Position numbers and translations under genes: made by a program. From Kocuria rhizophila DC2201 (GTDB lineage: Bacteria; Actinomycetota; Actinomycetes; Actinomycetales; Micrococcaceae), in NCBI RefSeq assembly GCF_000010285.1, contig NC_010617.1, positions 372,001-436,000 of the forward strand: a stretch of 64,000 bases of DNA, written 5' to 3'. Numbering within the stretch: position 1 is the stretch's first letter; every line of letters begins with the position of its first letter. Of this stretch, positions 32,272-41,341 are shown piece by piece. The notes under the pieces are model-generated. The model did not search any database. It was given only the letters and a program-made list of their open reading frames with translations, and had not been told where the DNA came from.

Positions 32272-34434
32272 ATGAGCACCACCGCACGGAACCGGGGCCG
32301 AACCCGGGAGCGCACGAACGGCCCGGCCGGGCGCACCTCTGCGCCCGGGGACGGCGGGGTGAGCGTCAGCCCGTGGAGCATCTCGCTCGTGCTGGTGGCG
32401 GCCATGCTCGGCATGGCGGCCGCGCTGCTGTACGGCGGTGCGGCCGCACCCCGGCAGGTGGCGGATCCGGGCACCCTCGTGCGCTGGGGGCTGCCCGTGG
32501 TGGAGACCGTGCACAACATCGCCATGACCGTGGTGATGGGCGGACTGCTGCTGGCCATCGGGGTGGTGCCGCGCTTCGCGGACACCACCCGCAAGCGCCC
32601 GCCCCGCAACAGCAAGGAGCAGGTGGGGGAGCCCGAGCACCCGGTGTACCGCTCCGTGCTGCAGCTCGTGGAGGCCGCGTCCGTGGTGTGGACGGTCTCC
32701 GCGGTGGCGGTGCTGGTGTTCACGTACGCGGACGTCTCCGGCTCGGGCTTCGGCCGGGGAGCGGGCTACACCCAGCAGCTGCTGCACTACGTCACGGAGA
32801 TCTCCACGGGCCAGTCCCAGGCGGTGATCATGATGGTGGCCGCCGTGGTCACCACGCTGGTGTTCGGCGTGCGCGCGCTGCTGGGGCTGTTCTGCACGCT
32901 GGCGCTGTCCTTCGTGGCCCTCGTGGCGCTGGCCCTGAACGGGCACGCCGCCGGCGGTGCGGACCACATGGGCGCGGTCAACTCCCTGGGGCTGCACCTG
33001 CTGGGCGTCAGCCTGTGGGTCGGCGGGATCGTGGTGCTGGTGTGGGTGGGGCCGCTGCTGTCCCGCGAGTCCACGGTGGTCAGCCGCCGCGGTGGCACCA
33101 CGCACCGGGAACCGCTGCTCGCGGTGGTGCTGCGCCGCTACTCCGTGGTGGCCCTGGGCTGCTACGCCCTGGTGTTCTTCTCGGGGATCGTCAACGCCGC
33201 GGTGCGCATCGGCACGTGGGAGCAGCTGGGCTCGTCCTACGGGGTGCTCGCCCTGACCAAGCTCGTGCTGACCCTGCTGCTCGCGGCGGCGGGCTTCGCC
33301 CACCGGCAGTGGCTCATCCCCGGGGTCGCGGAGGGCTCGCGCTCGCGCACGGCCACGCTGTGGCGCGTGATCGTGGTGGAGGTCTTCCTCATGGGCCTGC
33401 TCATGGGGATCGCCACGTCCCTGAGCCGCACCGCCCCGCCCGTCCCGGAGGAGCTCGCCCCGGACGCCTCACCCGCACGGATCCTCACGTGGTACGAGCT
33501 GCCCCCGGAGCCCACCCTCGCCCACTGGTTCACCACGTGGCGCTGGGACTGGTTCTGGGTGGCCGTGGTGCTCTTCATGGCCGTGGTGTACCTGTGGGCC
33601 GCGGTGAAGGTGTGGCGCCGCGGGGACACGTGGTCCGCGCTGCGCACGGTCTCCTGGTTCGTGGGCCTGGCCGCCCTGGTCTACGCCACGTGCGGCGGGG
33701 TCTCGGTGTACGCCCGCGTGCTGTTCTCGGCGCACATGGTGGAGCACATGACGCTGACCATGATCATCCCGCTGTTCCTGGTCTCCGGCGCGCCGGTCAC
33801 GGTGATCCTCAAGGCGCTCGAACCCCGCCGGGACGGCACCCGCGGTCCGCGCGAGTGGATCCTGCGCCTCGTGCACTCCACGTGGGGCAGGATCGTGACC
33901 AACCCGATCTTCGCGGGGGCGAACTTCGCGTTCTCGATCGTGCTGTTCTACTTCACGGACCTCTTCCGCTTCACCCTGCGCTACCACGTGGGCCACGAGT
34001 TCATGATGGTCCACTTCCTCTTCACGGGGTACATGTTCGCGCTCGTGCTGATCGGCATCGACCCCATTCCGCGCCGTCCCAGCTACCCCATGCGCCTGGT
34101 GCTGCTGCTGGCCACCATGGCGGCGCACGCGTTCATCGGCATCAGCATCATGAGCCTCACGTCCGTGATGCAGGCCTCGTGGTTCGGCAACATGGGCCGC
34201 CCGTGGGGGCTCACCGCGCTGGAGGACCAGGAGCTGGGCGGCATGCTGATGTGGGGCATCGGGGAGTTCCCCACGTTCCTGCTGGCCGTGATCATGGCGG
34301 TGCTGTGGGCCATGGAGGGCAGCAAGGAGAACAGGCGCGTGGACCGGCAGGCGGACCGCACGGACGACGCCGAGCTGCGCGCCTACAACGAGATGATGGC
34401 CGAGCTCGCCGAGCGGGACGAGTCCCGCCGCTGA
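32272..34434 (+). CDS. copD: CopD-CtaG fusion: copper resistance D / cytochrome oxidase assembly membrane protein
   Basis: A 720-residue polytopic membrane protein. Residues about 30-410 hold around nine hydrophobic segments with CopD features: HNIAMTVVMGG, NGHAAGGADHM, LHLLGVSLWVGG. Residues about 415-690 form the caa3_CtaG domain (AHWFTTWRWDWFW, VYARVLFSAHMVEHM, FMMVHFLFTGYMF, MAAHAFIGISIM), rich in conserved His and Met. It would move copper across the membrane and deliver it to oxidase assembly. AAGGAG precedes the ATG. It completes the copper cluster, 77 bp after the peroxidase. Confidence 0.9.
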   Translation: MSTTARNRGRTRERTNGPAGRTSAPGDGGVSVSPWSISLVLVAAMLGMAAALLYGGAAAPRQVADPGTLVRWGLPVVETVHNIAMTVVMGGLLLAIGVVPRFADTTRKRPPRNSKEQVGEPEHPVYRSVLQLVEAASVVWTVSAVAVLVFTYADVSGSGFGRGAGYTQQLLHYVTEISTGQSQAVIMMVAAVVTTLVFGVRALLGLFCTLALSFVALVALALNGHAAGGADHMGAVNSLGLHLLGVSLWVGGIVVLVWVGPLLSRESTVVSRRGGTTHREPLLAVVLRRYSVVALGCYALVFFSGIVNAAVRIGTWEQLGSSYGVLALTKLVLTLLLAAAGFAHRQWLIPGVAEGSRSRTATLWRVIVVEVFLMGLLMGIATSLSRTAPPVPEELAPDASPARILTWYELPPEPTLAHWFTTWRWDWFWVAVVLFMAVVYLWAAVKVWRRGDTWSALRTVSWFVGLAALVYATCGGVSVYARVLFSAHMVEHMTLTMIIPLFLVSGAPVTVILKALEPRRDGTRGPREWILRLVHSTWGRIVTNPIFAGANFAFSIVLFYFTDLFRFTLRYHVGHEFMMVHFLFTGYMFALVLIGIDPIPRRPSYPMRLVLLLATMAAHAFIGISIMSLTSVMQASWFGNMGRPWGLTALEDQELGGMLMWGIGEFPTFLLAVIMAVLWAMEGSKENRRVDRQADRTDDAELRAYNEMMAELAERDESRR

Positions 34435-34658
34435 CCCCGCCTCCCAGCGGGCCCGCCACCGTGCGCGTGGGCACGACGCCGCACGGTCGCCGCGGGAGCG
34501 GTCGTCCCGTTCCCGGTGCGGGCGGCGTCGTCCCCGGCGCCGTGGGCAGAGCCTGTGTGACGAGCCGCGTGTGCGGGGCGTCATGCGGCGCGCGGGAAGC
34601 GTGGGCGCGCCGCTAGCGTTGGCAATGACAGATACCTGACCCCCGTGGAAGGACCCCC

Positions 34659-36731
34659 GTGACCGCTGCACGCATGACCACACCCGTTCGCGCCTCGGAG
34701 CTGGAGGGCCGGGCCTGGCTCAACACCGGCGGCGAGGCGCTGGACCTGCAGTCGCTGCGGGGCAAGATCGTGATCCTGGACTTCTGGTCCTTCTGCTGCA
34801 TCAACTGCCTGCACGTGCTGGACGAGCTGCGCCCGCTCGAGGAGCAGTACGCGGACGTGCTGGTCACGGTGGGCGTGCACTCCCCGAAGTTCGAGCACGA
34901 GGCCGATCCGGACGCCCTGGCCGCCGCGGTGGACCGCTACGAGCTCACCCACCCCGTGCTGGACGACCCCGAGCTGCGCACGTGGGACGCCTACACGGCG
35001 CGCGCGTGGCCCACCCTGGTGGTCGTGGACCCCGAGGGCTACATCGTGGCGCACCTGTCCGGGGAGGGCCACGTGCAGGGGCTGGAGTCCCTGGTCACGG
35101 AGCTCGTGGCGGAGCACGAGGCCAAGGGCACGCTGCACCGCGGGGACGGACCCTACGTGCCGCGCCCGCAGCCCGAGGGGGACCTGCGTTTCCCCGGCAA
35201 GGTGGTCGCGCTGCCGGACGGCTCGTTCATGGTCAGCGACACCGGCCATCACCGCCTCGTGCAGCTGGAGTCGGACCTCACCACGGTGCGGCGCGCCATC
35301 GGCTCGGGTGCGCGCGGCTGGTCGGACGGCCCGCGGGACGTGGCCCGGTTCAACGAGCCGCAGGGCATCGCGGTGCTGCCGGGCAGGCTGCGCTCGGAGG
35401 TCGGCTACGATCTCGTGGTCGCGGACACCGTCAACCACCGGCTGCGCGGGGTGGACCTGGGCTCCGGCTCGGTGCGCACCCTCGCGGGCAACGGTGTGCA
35501 GCGCCTGCTCGACGACGCCCGCGCCCGGGGCGTGGACCCCAACGAGATCACGGACACGGAACCCACGTCGGTCGCGCTGTCCTCCCCGTGGGACGTGGTG
35601 TGGTCCGACGCCGCGGACACCCTGGTGGTCGCCATGGCCGGAACCCACCAGCTGTTCTCCTTCGACCCGCGCACCGGGGCGCTCGCCGTCCTCGCCGGCA
35701 CGGGAGACGAGGGGCTGCGCGACGGCTCCGCCCACGAGTCCTGGTTCGCCCAGCCCTCGGGTCTGGCCCAGGACGCGCACGGGGACGTGTGGGTGGCGGA
35801 CTCCGAGTCCTCCGCGCTGCGGCGCGTCCGGCTGCCGGGTCACGACGCCGCCGCGCCGGGTGCCGCTGCCGCCCCGGCTGCCGGGTCGGAGGGGATCTTC
35901 GCCCGCGCGGTGGACGCGCTGCCCTCCGGCGCGGCCTCCACGACACCCTCCACGGGGGCGGCGGCGCCCTCCGACGGGGCGACGACGCCCGGGGGCGTGG
36001 GTGCCCCCGGCACCGGCGCGGCCACGGTGGACTCCGCCGTAGGGCTGGGGCTGTTCGACTTCGGCTTCCGGGACGGCCCCGCCGCGGACGCCCGGCTGCA
36101 GCACTGTCTGGGGGTCACCGTGCTCCCGGACGGCTCCGTGGCGGTGGCGGACACCTACAACGGTGCCGTGCGGCGCTACGACCCCGCCACGGACGAGGTC
36201 ACGACCCTCACCCGCGGCCTGGCCGAGCCGTCCGACGTGCTGCTGGACACCACCCACGAGGACCCCGTGCTGGTGGTGGTGGAGACCAACGCGCACCGGC
36301 TCGTTCGGGTGCCGGTGCCCCGGCAGGCCCTCACGGTGGACGAGGGGGCGGCCCAGGTGCAGCGCAAGCGCACCCAGCTGGCCCCCGGTGAGCTCGAGCT
36401 CGCGGTGCGCTTCGCCGCCCCCGCCGGGCAGAAGCTCGACACCCGCTGGGGGGATCCCACCCAGCTGAAGGTCTCCGCGTCCCCGGAGGAGGCCCTCGCG
36501 TCCGGTGGGGGAACGGCCCAGGGGCTCACCCGCACCCTGCGCCTCGCCGAGGGGGTCACCGAGGGCGTCCTGCACATCTCGGCCCGCGCGGCCGCGTGCG
36601 ACGGCTCTCCGGACGGGGAGATCCCGGACCACGCCGCGTGCCACCTGTACCAGCAGGACTGGGGGATCCCGTTCCGCGTGGATCCTGCGGCGCCATCCGA
36701 GCTCACGCTGGACCTGCGCGGCACGGACTGA
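34659..36731 (+). CDS. thioredoxin-like / NHL-repeat protein
   Basis: A 690-residue, apparently cytosolic protein without a signal sequence. Residues 1-165 are a redoxin domain (KIVILDFWSFCCINCLHV with active-site CxxC). From about 180 onward there are NHL-type beta-propeller repeats (VALPDGSFMVSDTGHHRLVQ, DLVVADTVNHRLRGVD, GVTVLPDGSVAVADTYNGAV). A disordered Ala/Gly/Thr/Pro insert interrupts the propeller at about 394-463. The last 150 residues resemble the C-terminal region of NHLRC2. GGAAGGA precedes the GTG start. Confidence 0.85.
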   Translation: MTAARMTTPVRASELEGRAWLNTGGEALDLQSLRGKIVILDFWSFCCINCLHVLDELRPLEEQYADVLVTVGVHSPKFEHEADPDALAAAVDRYELTHPVLDDPELRTWDAYTARAWPTLVVVDPEGYIVAHLSGEGHVQGLESLVTELVAEHEAKGTLHRGDGPYVPRPQPEGDLRFPGKVVALPDGSFMVSDTGHHRLVQLESDLTTVRRAIGSGARGWSDGPRDVARFNEPQGIAVLPGRLRSEVGYDLVVADTVNHRLRGVDLGSGSVRTLAGNGVQRLLDDARARGVDPNEITDTEPTSVALSSPWDVVWSDAADTLVVAMAGTHQLFSFDPRTGALAVLAGTGDEGLRDGSAHESWFAQPSGLAQDAHGDVWVADSESSALRRVRLPGHDAAAPGAAAAPAAGSEGIFARAVDALPSGAASTTPSTGAAAPSDGATTPGGVGAPGTGAATVDSAVGLGLFDFGFRDGPAADARLQHCLGVTVLPDGSVAVADTYNGAVRRYDPATDEVTTLTRGLAEPSDVLLDTTHEDPVLVVVETNAHRLVRVPVPRQALTVDEGAAQVQRKRTQLAPGELELAVRFAAPAGQKLDTRWGDPTQLKVSASPEEALASGGGTAQGLTRTLRLAEGVTEGVLHISARAAACDGSPDGEIPDHAACHLYQQDWGIPFRVDPAAPSELTLDLRGTD

Positions 36732-37003
36732 GCGGCACGGGCGGCACGCCGGAACCCGACGCCGCCCGGCACGGCTGGGGTGGACCGCCCTGGCGCGGGA
36801 CGGCCCGTGCGGCGTCGTCCCGCGGGCGCGCCCCAGGGCGCGAGGTGGCCCGGGCACCCGCTGGCCACCGCGTGGACCGCGCCCCGCGCGCGGCAGACTT
36901 CGGACCCGGCGTCGGGCCCGCGGGCGGCTTCACCGCCCGCGGTGCGCGCGGCACGACACCCGGGCCGGGCGGCGTCGTGCGGAGGCGCGCCGTGGTGCGG
37001 GCG

Positions 37004-37984
37004 CTACTTCGGGGTGACCGTGGCCTTGTCCCCGGTGACCTGCAGACCCGCGGAGAACGTGAAGGGGACGTCCCGCGAGACCTTGGTGGTGTGGCCGTCG
37101 TAGAGGTCCACGGCAGTGAACTCGAGGTGCGCCGTGCCCCGGCTGTCCGGCAGCGACCACTGGTCCGCGTGGGCGCCACCGAGGCGGACCTCCGGGCGCG
37201 GGTAGTCCTTGATGCTCCACGAGACCGCGCCCTGGATCCGGCCCGGGAAGTCCGCGGAGAACGGGCACCCGGCGGGGTAGAGGCTGTCCTGGCGCGCGCA
37301 CGCGTCCAGGTGGTCGTGGACCTGCCGCTCCACCTGCTGCTTGAGCTGCTCGGAGGGCACGGCGGTGAGCTCCATGGTGGTGCGCTGGTCCTCGTCGCTG
37401 ACCGGGACCTCGCGCGGCTCGGCCGTGATCATGGGCGAACTGTAGGAACCGGTGTACACGCCGGGGTAGAACACCGCGAACTCGCGGGACGAGCCGCGCA
37501 GCGCCACGGACGCGCCGTTGATGTCCACGGCGGTGGAGCCCGGCATGGACACGGTCATCGTGGGCAGTGTGGACGGGTCGAAGTCCCACACGGTGAAGAA
37601 ACCCCACTGGGTCTCCGCCGGGTGCAGGGTGAACTCCGAGGAGGCCTCCTTGCCGTCCAGCAGGTAGCTGGCCCGCACCACCGCGCGGTCCCCGTCCGAG
37701 GACACCGTGGACACCGCGACGTCCTCCAGGTGGCTGCCCGCCTCCGCGAGGGCGTCCCCGTCCAGCAGCGCTGCATTCGAGTCCGGCACGCGGGCGTTGA
37801 GCAGACCCAGTGCCTTGCCGCCGTTGCCGTCCTGCAGCGCCTGGAAGTACTCCCGCACGTCCGTCTCCGGGCCGTACTGGTACTTGTTCACGAGCGCGAT
37901 GGTCACCGCGGCGGCCGCGACCGAGAGCACGATCAGGAAGAACCACGCCCCCACGGCCCTGACGATGCGATCACTGCGTTCCAT
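37004..37984 (-). CDS. hypothetical membrane-anchored protein
   Basis: A 326-residue protein with one N-terminal transmembrane helix (WFFILVLSV region, residues about 10-32) and a large extracytoplasmic part. Two cysteines (CARQDSLYPAGC) about 230 residues in could form a disulfide. No family is recognised. On the coding strand TACCGT lies eight bases upstream of the ATG at 37984, supporting that start over the GTG at 37990. Confidence 0.65.
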   Translation of the reverse strand: MERSDRIVRAVGAWFFLIVLSVAAAAVTIALVNKYQYGPETDVREYFQALQDGNGGKALGLLNARVPDSNAALLDGDALAEAGSHLEDVAVSTVSSDGDRAVVRASYLLDGKEASSEFTLHPAETQWGFFTVWDFDPSTLPTMTVSMPGSTAVDINGASVALRGSSREFAVFYPGVYTGSYSSPMITAEPREVPVSDEDQRTTMELTAVPSEQLKQQVERQVHDHLDACARQDSLYPAGCPFSADFPGRIQGAVSWSIKDYPRPEVRLGGAHADQWSLPDSRGTAHLEFTAVDLYDGHTTKVSRDVPFTFSAGLQVTGDKATVTPK

Positions 37985-38067
37985 GACCACTCACGGTAGT
38001 TGATGCCCGGGACTCCGGCCGACCTGTGTCCCCGCGCGGCCCGCCTGCGGTGCCGTTAGGCTGAACC

Positions 38068-38089
38068 GGGCGACGCCGCGGCGTCGCCC
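38068..38089. repeat. 22-bp perfect palindrome
   Basis: The sequence reads GGGCGACGCCG then its exact reverse complement, with no spacer. It lies in the 216-bp divergent gap between two membrane protein genes, about 80 bp from one start and 110 bp from the other, where a regulator could bind. Confidence 0.6.
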
Positions 38090-38200
38090 CCGCGGCACCG
38101 ACCGGTCGGAGCCGCCGAGCGGCGGCCGCACCCGGACACGGGGCCGCCACGGGGTCCGCGCCACCGTGCGGACCGGCACCCGCAAGCACGAGAGCAGCCC

Positions 38201-38851
38201 ATGGCAGAGACCGTCCGACAGATTCCCGCCCGGTACGGCACGCCCGAGCACGTGTTCCACCCCCGCATCGGGTCCTACGGCAGGCGGCTGGGCGCCGCGC
38301 TGCCCCCGCTGCTCGTGGTGGGACTCGCCGTGGCCATGCTGTACTACCGCCGCCCGGGTGCGCCCGCGGCGGCGGTGCTGGTGCTGCTCGCCCTCCTGGG
38401 TCTCGTGGTGTCCTACGCGTACCTGCGGCCGGCGCTCGCGGTGCTCACGGCCAGCCACGTGCTGGTCTCCCGCTGGGTGGGGTTCCGGGCCGTGCCCCGC
38501 GAGCGTATCGCGGAGGTGGTCACCGTGGAGGCGCTGCTGCCCCCGCGGGTCGGCGGCGGCACGCCCCGCGGGCGCCCGCAGCTGTGGTTCGTCACCGGGG
38601 CCGGGCGCAGCGCCCTGGCCCTCGACGGCACCGTGTGGGACGGGAAGAGCCTGCAGGAGATCGCCCGGCTCAGCGGCGCGCGGCACCTGAACTTCCGGCG
38701 GGCCACCCCGGCCGAGGTGCGCGAGCACCGGCCCCACCTGGTCTCCTGGCGGGTGCGTTATCCGCGGCTGCGGTACGCGGTGTCCTCGCTCGCCCTCGTG
38801 GCCGCGATCGCGCTGGCCGTGTGGTGGGCGCTCGCCTCCCGGGCCGGGTGA
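38201..38851 (+). CDS. hypothetical membrane protein
   Basis: A 216-residue protein with hydrophobic segments at about 33-50, 55-75 and 190-210. The soluble middle (about 80-185) contains LTASHVLVSRWVGFRAVPRERIAEV, a pattern seen in bacterial PH-like (YdbT-type) membrane proteins; that match is weak. Ends 69 bp before a strong terminator. Confidence 0.6.
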   Translation: MAETVRQIPARYGTPEHVFHPRIGSYGRRLGAALPPLLVVGLAVAMLYYRRPGAPAAAVLVLLALLGLVVSYAYLRPALAVLTASHVLVSRWVGFRAVPRERIAEVVTVEALLPPRVGGGTPRGRPQLWFVTGAGRSALALDGTVWDGKSLQEIARLSGARHLNFRRATPAEVREHRPHLVSWRVRYPRLRYAVSSLALVAAIALAVWWALASRAG

Positions 38852-38920
38852 GCGGCGGGCCGTCACTCCGCCCGCCGGCTCCCACGATGTCCCTGCACGC
38901 CCCGCAACGCCGCTTCACAA

Positions 38921-38958
38921 CGAACGGCCGGTCCCCCCGGGAGGGGACCGGCCGTTCG
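38921..38958. terminator. bidirectional terminator between the membrane protein and sugC
   Basis: A perfect 16-bp stem (38921-38936 with 38943-38958) and a six-base loop, in the gap between two convergent genes. Confidence 0.8.
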
Positions 38959-39085
38959 CGGTGGTCCGGTGGCACGTGCACCCCGCACGTGCCCGGCGGC
39001 GCCCGAACCTGCCGCCTCGCAGCGGTTCCGCGGCGGATCCCGCTCAGCGGAACCGGTTCAGCGGGCGCGGTTCGAGGGATGCGGC

Positions 39086-40450
39086 TCAGCGGGCGGCGCT
39101 GCTGCCGCCGTCGCCCGGTCCGGCGTGGCCGCCGTGGGCCGGGGCATCCGCCGCGCGCGCGTCGTCGTGCCCCGGCGCGGTGGGGCCGCCCGTGCGGTCC
39201 GTGCCCTCGTGCTGGCGGGCGCGGTCGATCTCGGCCTTGCGCTCCTCGTTGGCCTCCCGGGTCAGCTCGGCGCCGGCCTCGGCGTCGCGCGTGAGGTTCT
39301 CACCCGTCTCGGGGTTGAACACGTGCATCCGGCGGCTGTCCAGCCAGATCTTGGACGTGGACCCGCCGCGGATGCGCGAGGACGCGTCCAGGGAGACGAT
39401 CACCTGCGCCGGCATCTCGTCCGCGTCCAGCTCCTGGGCCAGCTCGTTGAGCTTGTGCTGGACCGTCTCGTCCTGCTGGTAGCGGATGTAGCCGTACTGC
39501 TGGTTGCCCAGCCACTCCGTGTGGGTGAACTCGGCGTCGAACGTGGTGCCGTGCCCAGCCTTGGCCTCGTCCACGAACTTGGCGTCCTCGAAGTGCTCCG
39601 GGCGCAGCCCCAGCAGCACGATCTCGGGAGCACCCGAGAGCGAGGCGCGCACGCGCTGCGGGATCTCGATCTCGCCGATGGGCGTCTGGAACACACCGCC
39701 CTCGATCCGCGCGGGGATGAAGTTCATGGACGGGGCTCCGATGAACCCGGCGACGAACAGGTTGACGGGCTGTTCGTAGAGCTCCCGCGGGGACGCGATC
39801 TGCTGCAGCTGACCGCGCTTGAGCACGGCCACGCGGTCCCCGAGGGTCATGGCCTCGGTCTGGTCGTGGGTCACGTAGATGGAGGTGATGCCCATGCGGC
39901 GCTGCAGCTGCGCGATCTCGGTGCGCATCTGGCCGCGCAGCTTGGCGTCCAGGTTGGACAGCGGCTCGTCGAACAGGAACGCGTCCGCGTCGCGCACGAT
40001 CGCGCGGCCCATGGCCACACGCTGGCGCTGACCGCCCGAGAGGTTCGCGGGCTTGCGCTCGAGGTGCTCGTTGAGGTCCAGGGTCTCCGCGGCCTCGCGC
40101 ACCTTGCGGTCGATCTCGTCGTCGCTGAACTGGCCCTTGGCCAGGCGCAGCGGGAACGCGATGTTCTCGTACACCGACAGGTGCGGGTACAGGGCGTAGT
40201 TCTGGAACACCATGGACAGGTTGCGGTCGCGCGGCTGGCGGTCGTTGACCCGCTCGCCGTCGATCAGCAGATCGCCGCTGGTGATGTCCTCGAGCCCCAC
40301 GACCATGCGCAGCAGGGTGGACTTGCCGCAGCCCGAGGGGCCCACGAGGATCAGGAACTCGCCGTCGGCGATGTCGATGGAGATGTCGTTGACCGCCGGA
40401 AAGCCGTCGTCGTACTTCTTGACGAGGTGCTCCATGGTGATAGCTGCCAT
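39086..40450 (-). CDS. sugC: sugar ABC transporter ATP-binding protein (trehalose type)
   Basis: A 454-residue ATPase of the MalK/UgpC/SugC group. Walker A GPSGCGKST (37-45), Q-loop FQNYALYPHL, signature LSGGQRQRVAMGRA, Walker B FLFDEPLSNLDAKL, switch THDQTEAM, then an OB-fold (MalK-type) regulatory domain from about 235. The last 60 residues are a charged tail without counterpart in MalK. Last gene of the lpqY-sugA-sugB-sugC operon and presumably the motor for the permeases upstream. Confidence 0.92.
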   Translation of the reverse strand: MAAITMEHLVKKYDDGFPAVNDISIDIADGEFLILVGPSGCGKSTLLRMVVGLEDITSGDLLIDGERVNDRQPRDRNLSMVFQNYALYPHLSVYENIAFPLRLAKGQFSDDEIDRKVREAAETLDLNEHLERKPANLSGGQRQRVAMGRAIVRDADAFLFDEPLSNLDAKLRGQMRTEIAQLQRRMGITSIYVTHDQTEAMTLGDRVAVLKRGQLQQIASPRELYEQPVNLFVAGFIGAPSMNFIPARIEGGVFQTPIGEIEIPQRVRASLSGAPEIVLLGLRPEHFEDAKFVDEAKAGHGTTFDAEFTHTEWLGNQQYGYIRYQQDETVQHKLNELAQELDADEMPAQVIVSLDASSRIRGGSTSKIWLDSRRMHVFNPETGENLTRDAEAGAELTREANEERKAEIDRARQHEGTDRTGGPTAPGHDDARAADAPAHGGHAGPGDGGSSAAR

Positions 40451-40498
40451 GTTCTGTCAGTCCTAACTGTGTCCGAGCGTGAATGGGGAGGGCCGGGC

Positions 40499-41335
40499 TC
40501 AGCCCTTGACGGCGCCCTGGGTCAGACCGGAGACGATCTGGCGCTGGAAGGCCAGCACGAGGAGCACCACGGGGATCGTCACGATGATGGCGGCCGCGGA
40601 GATCGCGCCCGCGGGGTCCTCGAACTGCGAGGCGCCCGTGAAGAACGCGAGGGCCGCGGGCACCGGGCGGGCCGCCGAGGTGGAGGTCAGGCCGATCCCG
40701 TACACGAAGTCGTTCCACGCGATGAAGAACGCGATGATCGCCGTGGTGAACACACCCGGCAGGGTCAGCGGCACGATCACCTTGCGGAACGCCTGCCAGG
40801 TGGTGGCGCCGTCCACTTGGGCCGCGCGCTCCAGGTCCCACGGGATCTGCTGGAAGAAGGCGGCCAGCGTCCAGATGGAGATCGGCAGCGTCAGGGAGAG
40901 GTAGGGGATGATCAGGCCGAGCCAGGTGTCGTACAGGCCCACCTGGCGCCACAGGTTGAACAGCGGCGTGACGATCGAGATCACCGGGAACATCGAGACC
41001 ATCAGCGCCGTGGTCAGCACGAGCTTCTTGCCCGGGAAGTCCAGGCGGGCGATCGCGTACGCGCACAGCGTGGCCAGCACCACGGCGATCAGCGTGGCGA
41101 TCAGGGAGATCCCGATCGAGTTGCGCAGGGCCGGCAGGAACAGGTCTTTGGCGTCGCCCACGAAGATCTGCTGGTAGTTCTCGGACACGAACGTGGTGGG
41201 GAGGAACTTCCCCGAGTTCAGGTCCGAGGGGGACTTGAAGGAGGTCATCAGGATGGACAGCACCGGGAACAGTGCGTAGACCAGCACCAGGACCGAGACC
41301 ACGGTCCACCCGATTTTCTGCTTAGTGCTCAACAT
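40499..41335 (-). CDS. sugB: sugar ABC transporter permease (MalG/SugB type)
   Basis: A 278-residue inner-membrane permease with six predicted helices. The EAA loop that docks the ATPase reads ERAAQVDGATTWQAFRKVIVPL. It forms the transport channel with the SugA-type permease. The order binding protein, permease, permease, ATPase is the same as in mycobacterial lpqY-sugABC. Confidence 0.9.
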   Translation of the reverse strand: MLSTKQKIGWTVVSVLVLVYALFPVLSILMTSFKSPSDLNSGKFLPTTFVSENYQQIFVGDAKDLFLPALRNSIGISLIATLIAVVLATLCAYAIARLDFPGKKLVLTTALMVSMFPVISIVTPLFNLWRQVGLYDTWLGLIIPYLSLTLPISIWTLAAFFQQIPWDLERAAQVDGATTWQAFRKVIVPLTLPGVFTTAIIAFFIAWNDFVYGIGLTSTSAARPVPAALAFFTGASQFEDPAGAISAAAIIVTIPVVLLVLAFQRQIVSGLTQGAVKG

Positions 41336-41341
41336 GACGGG

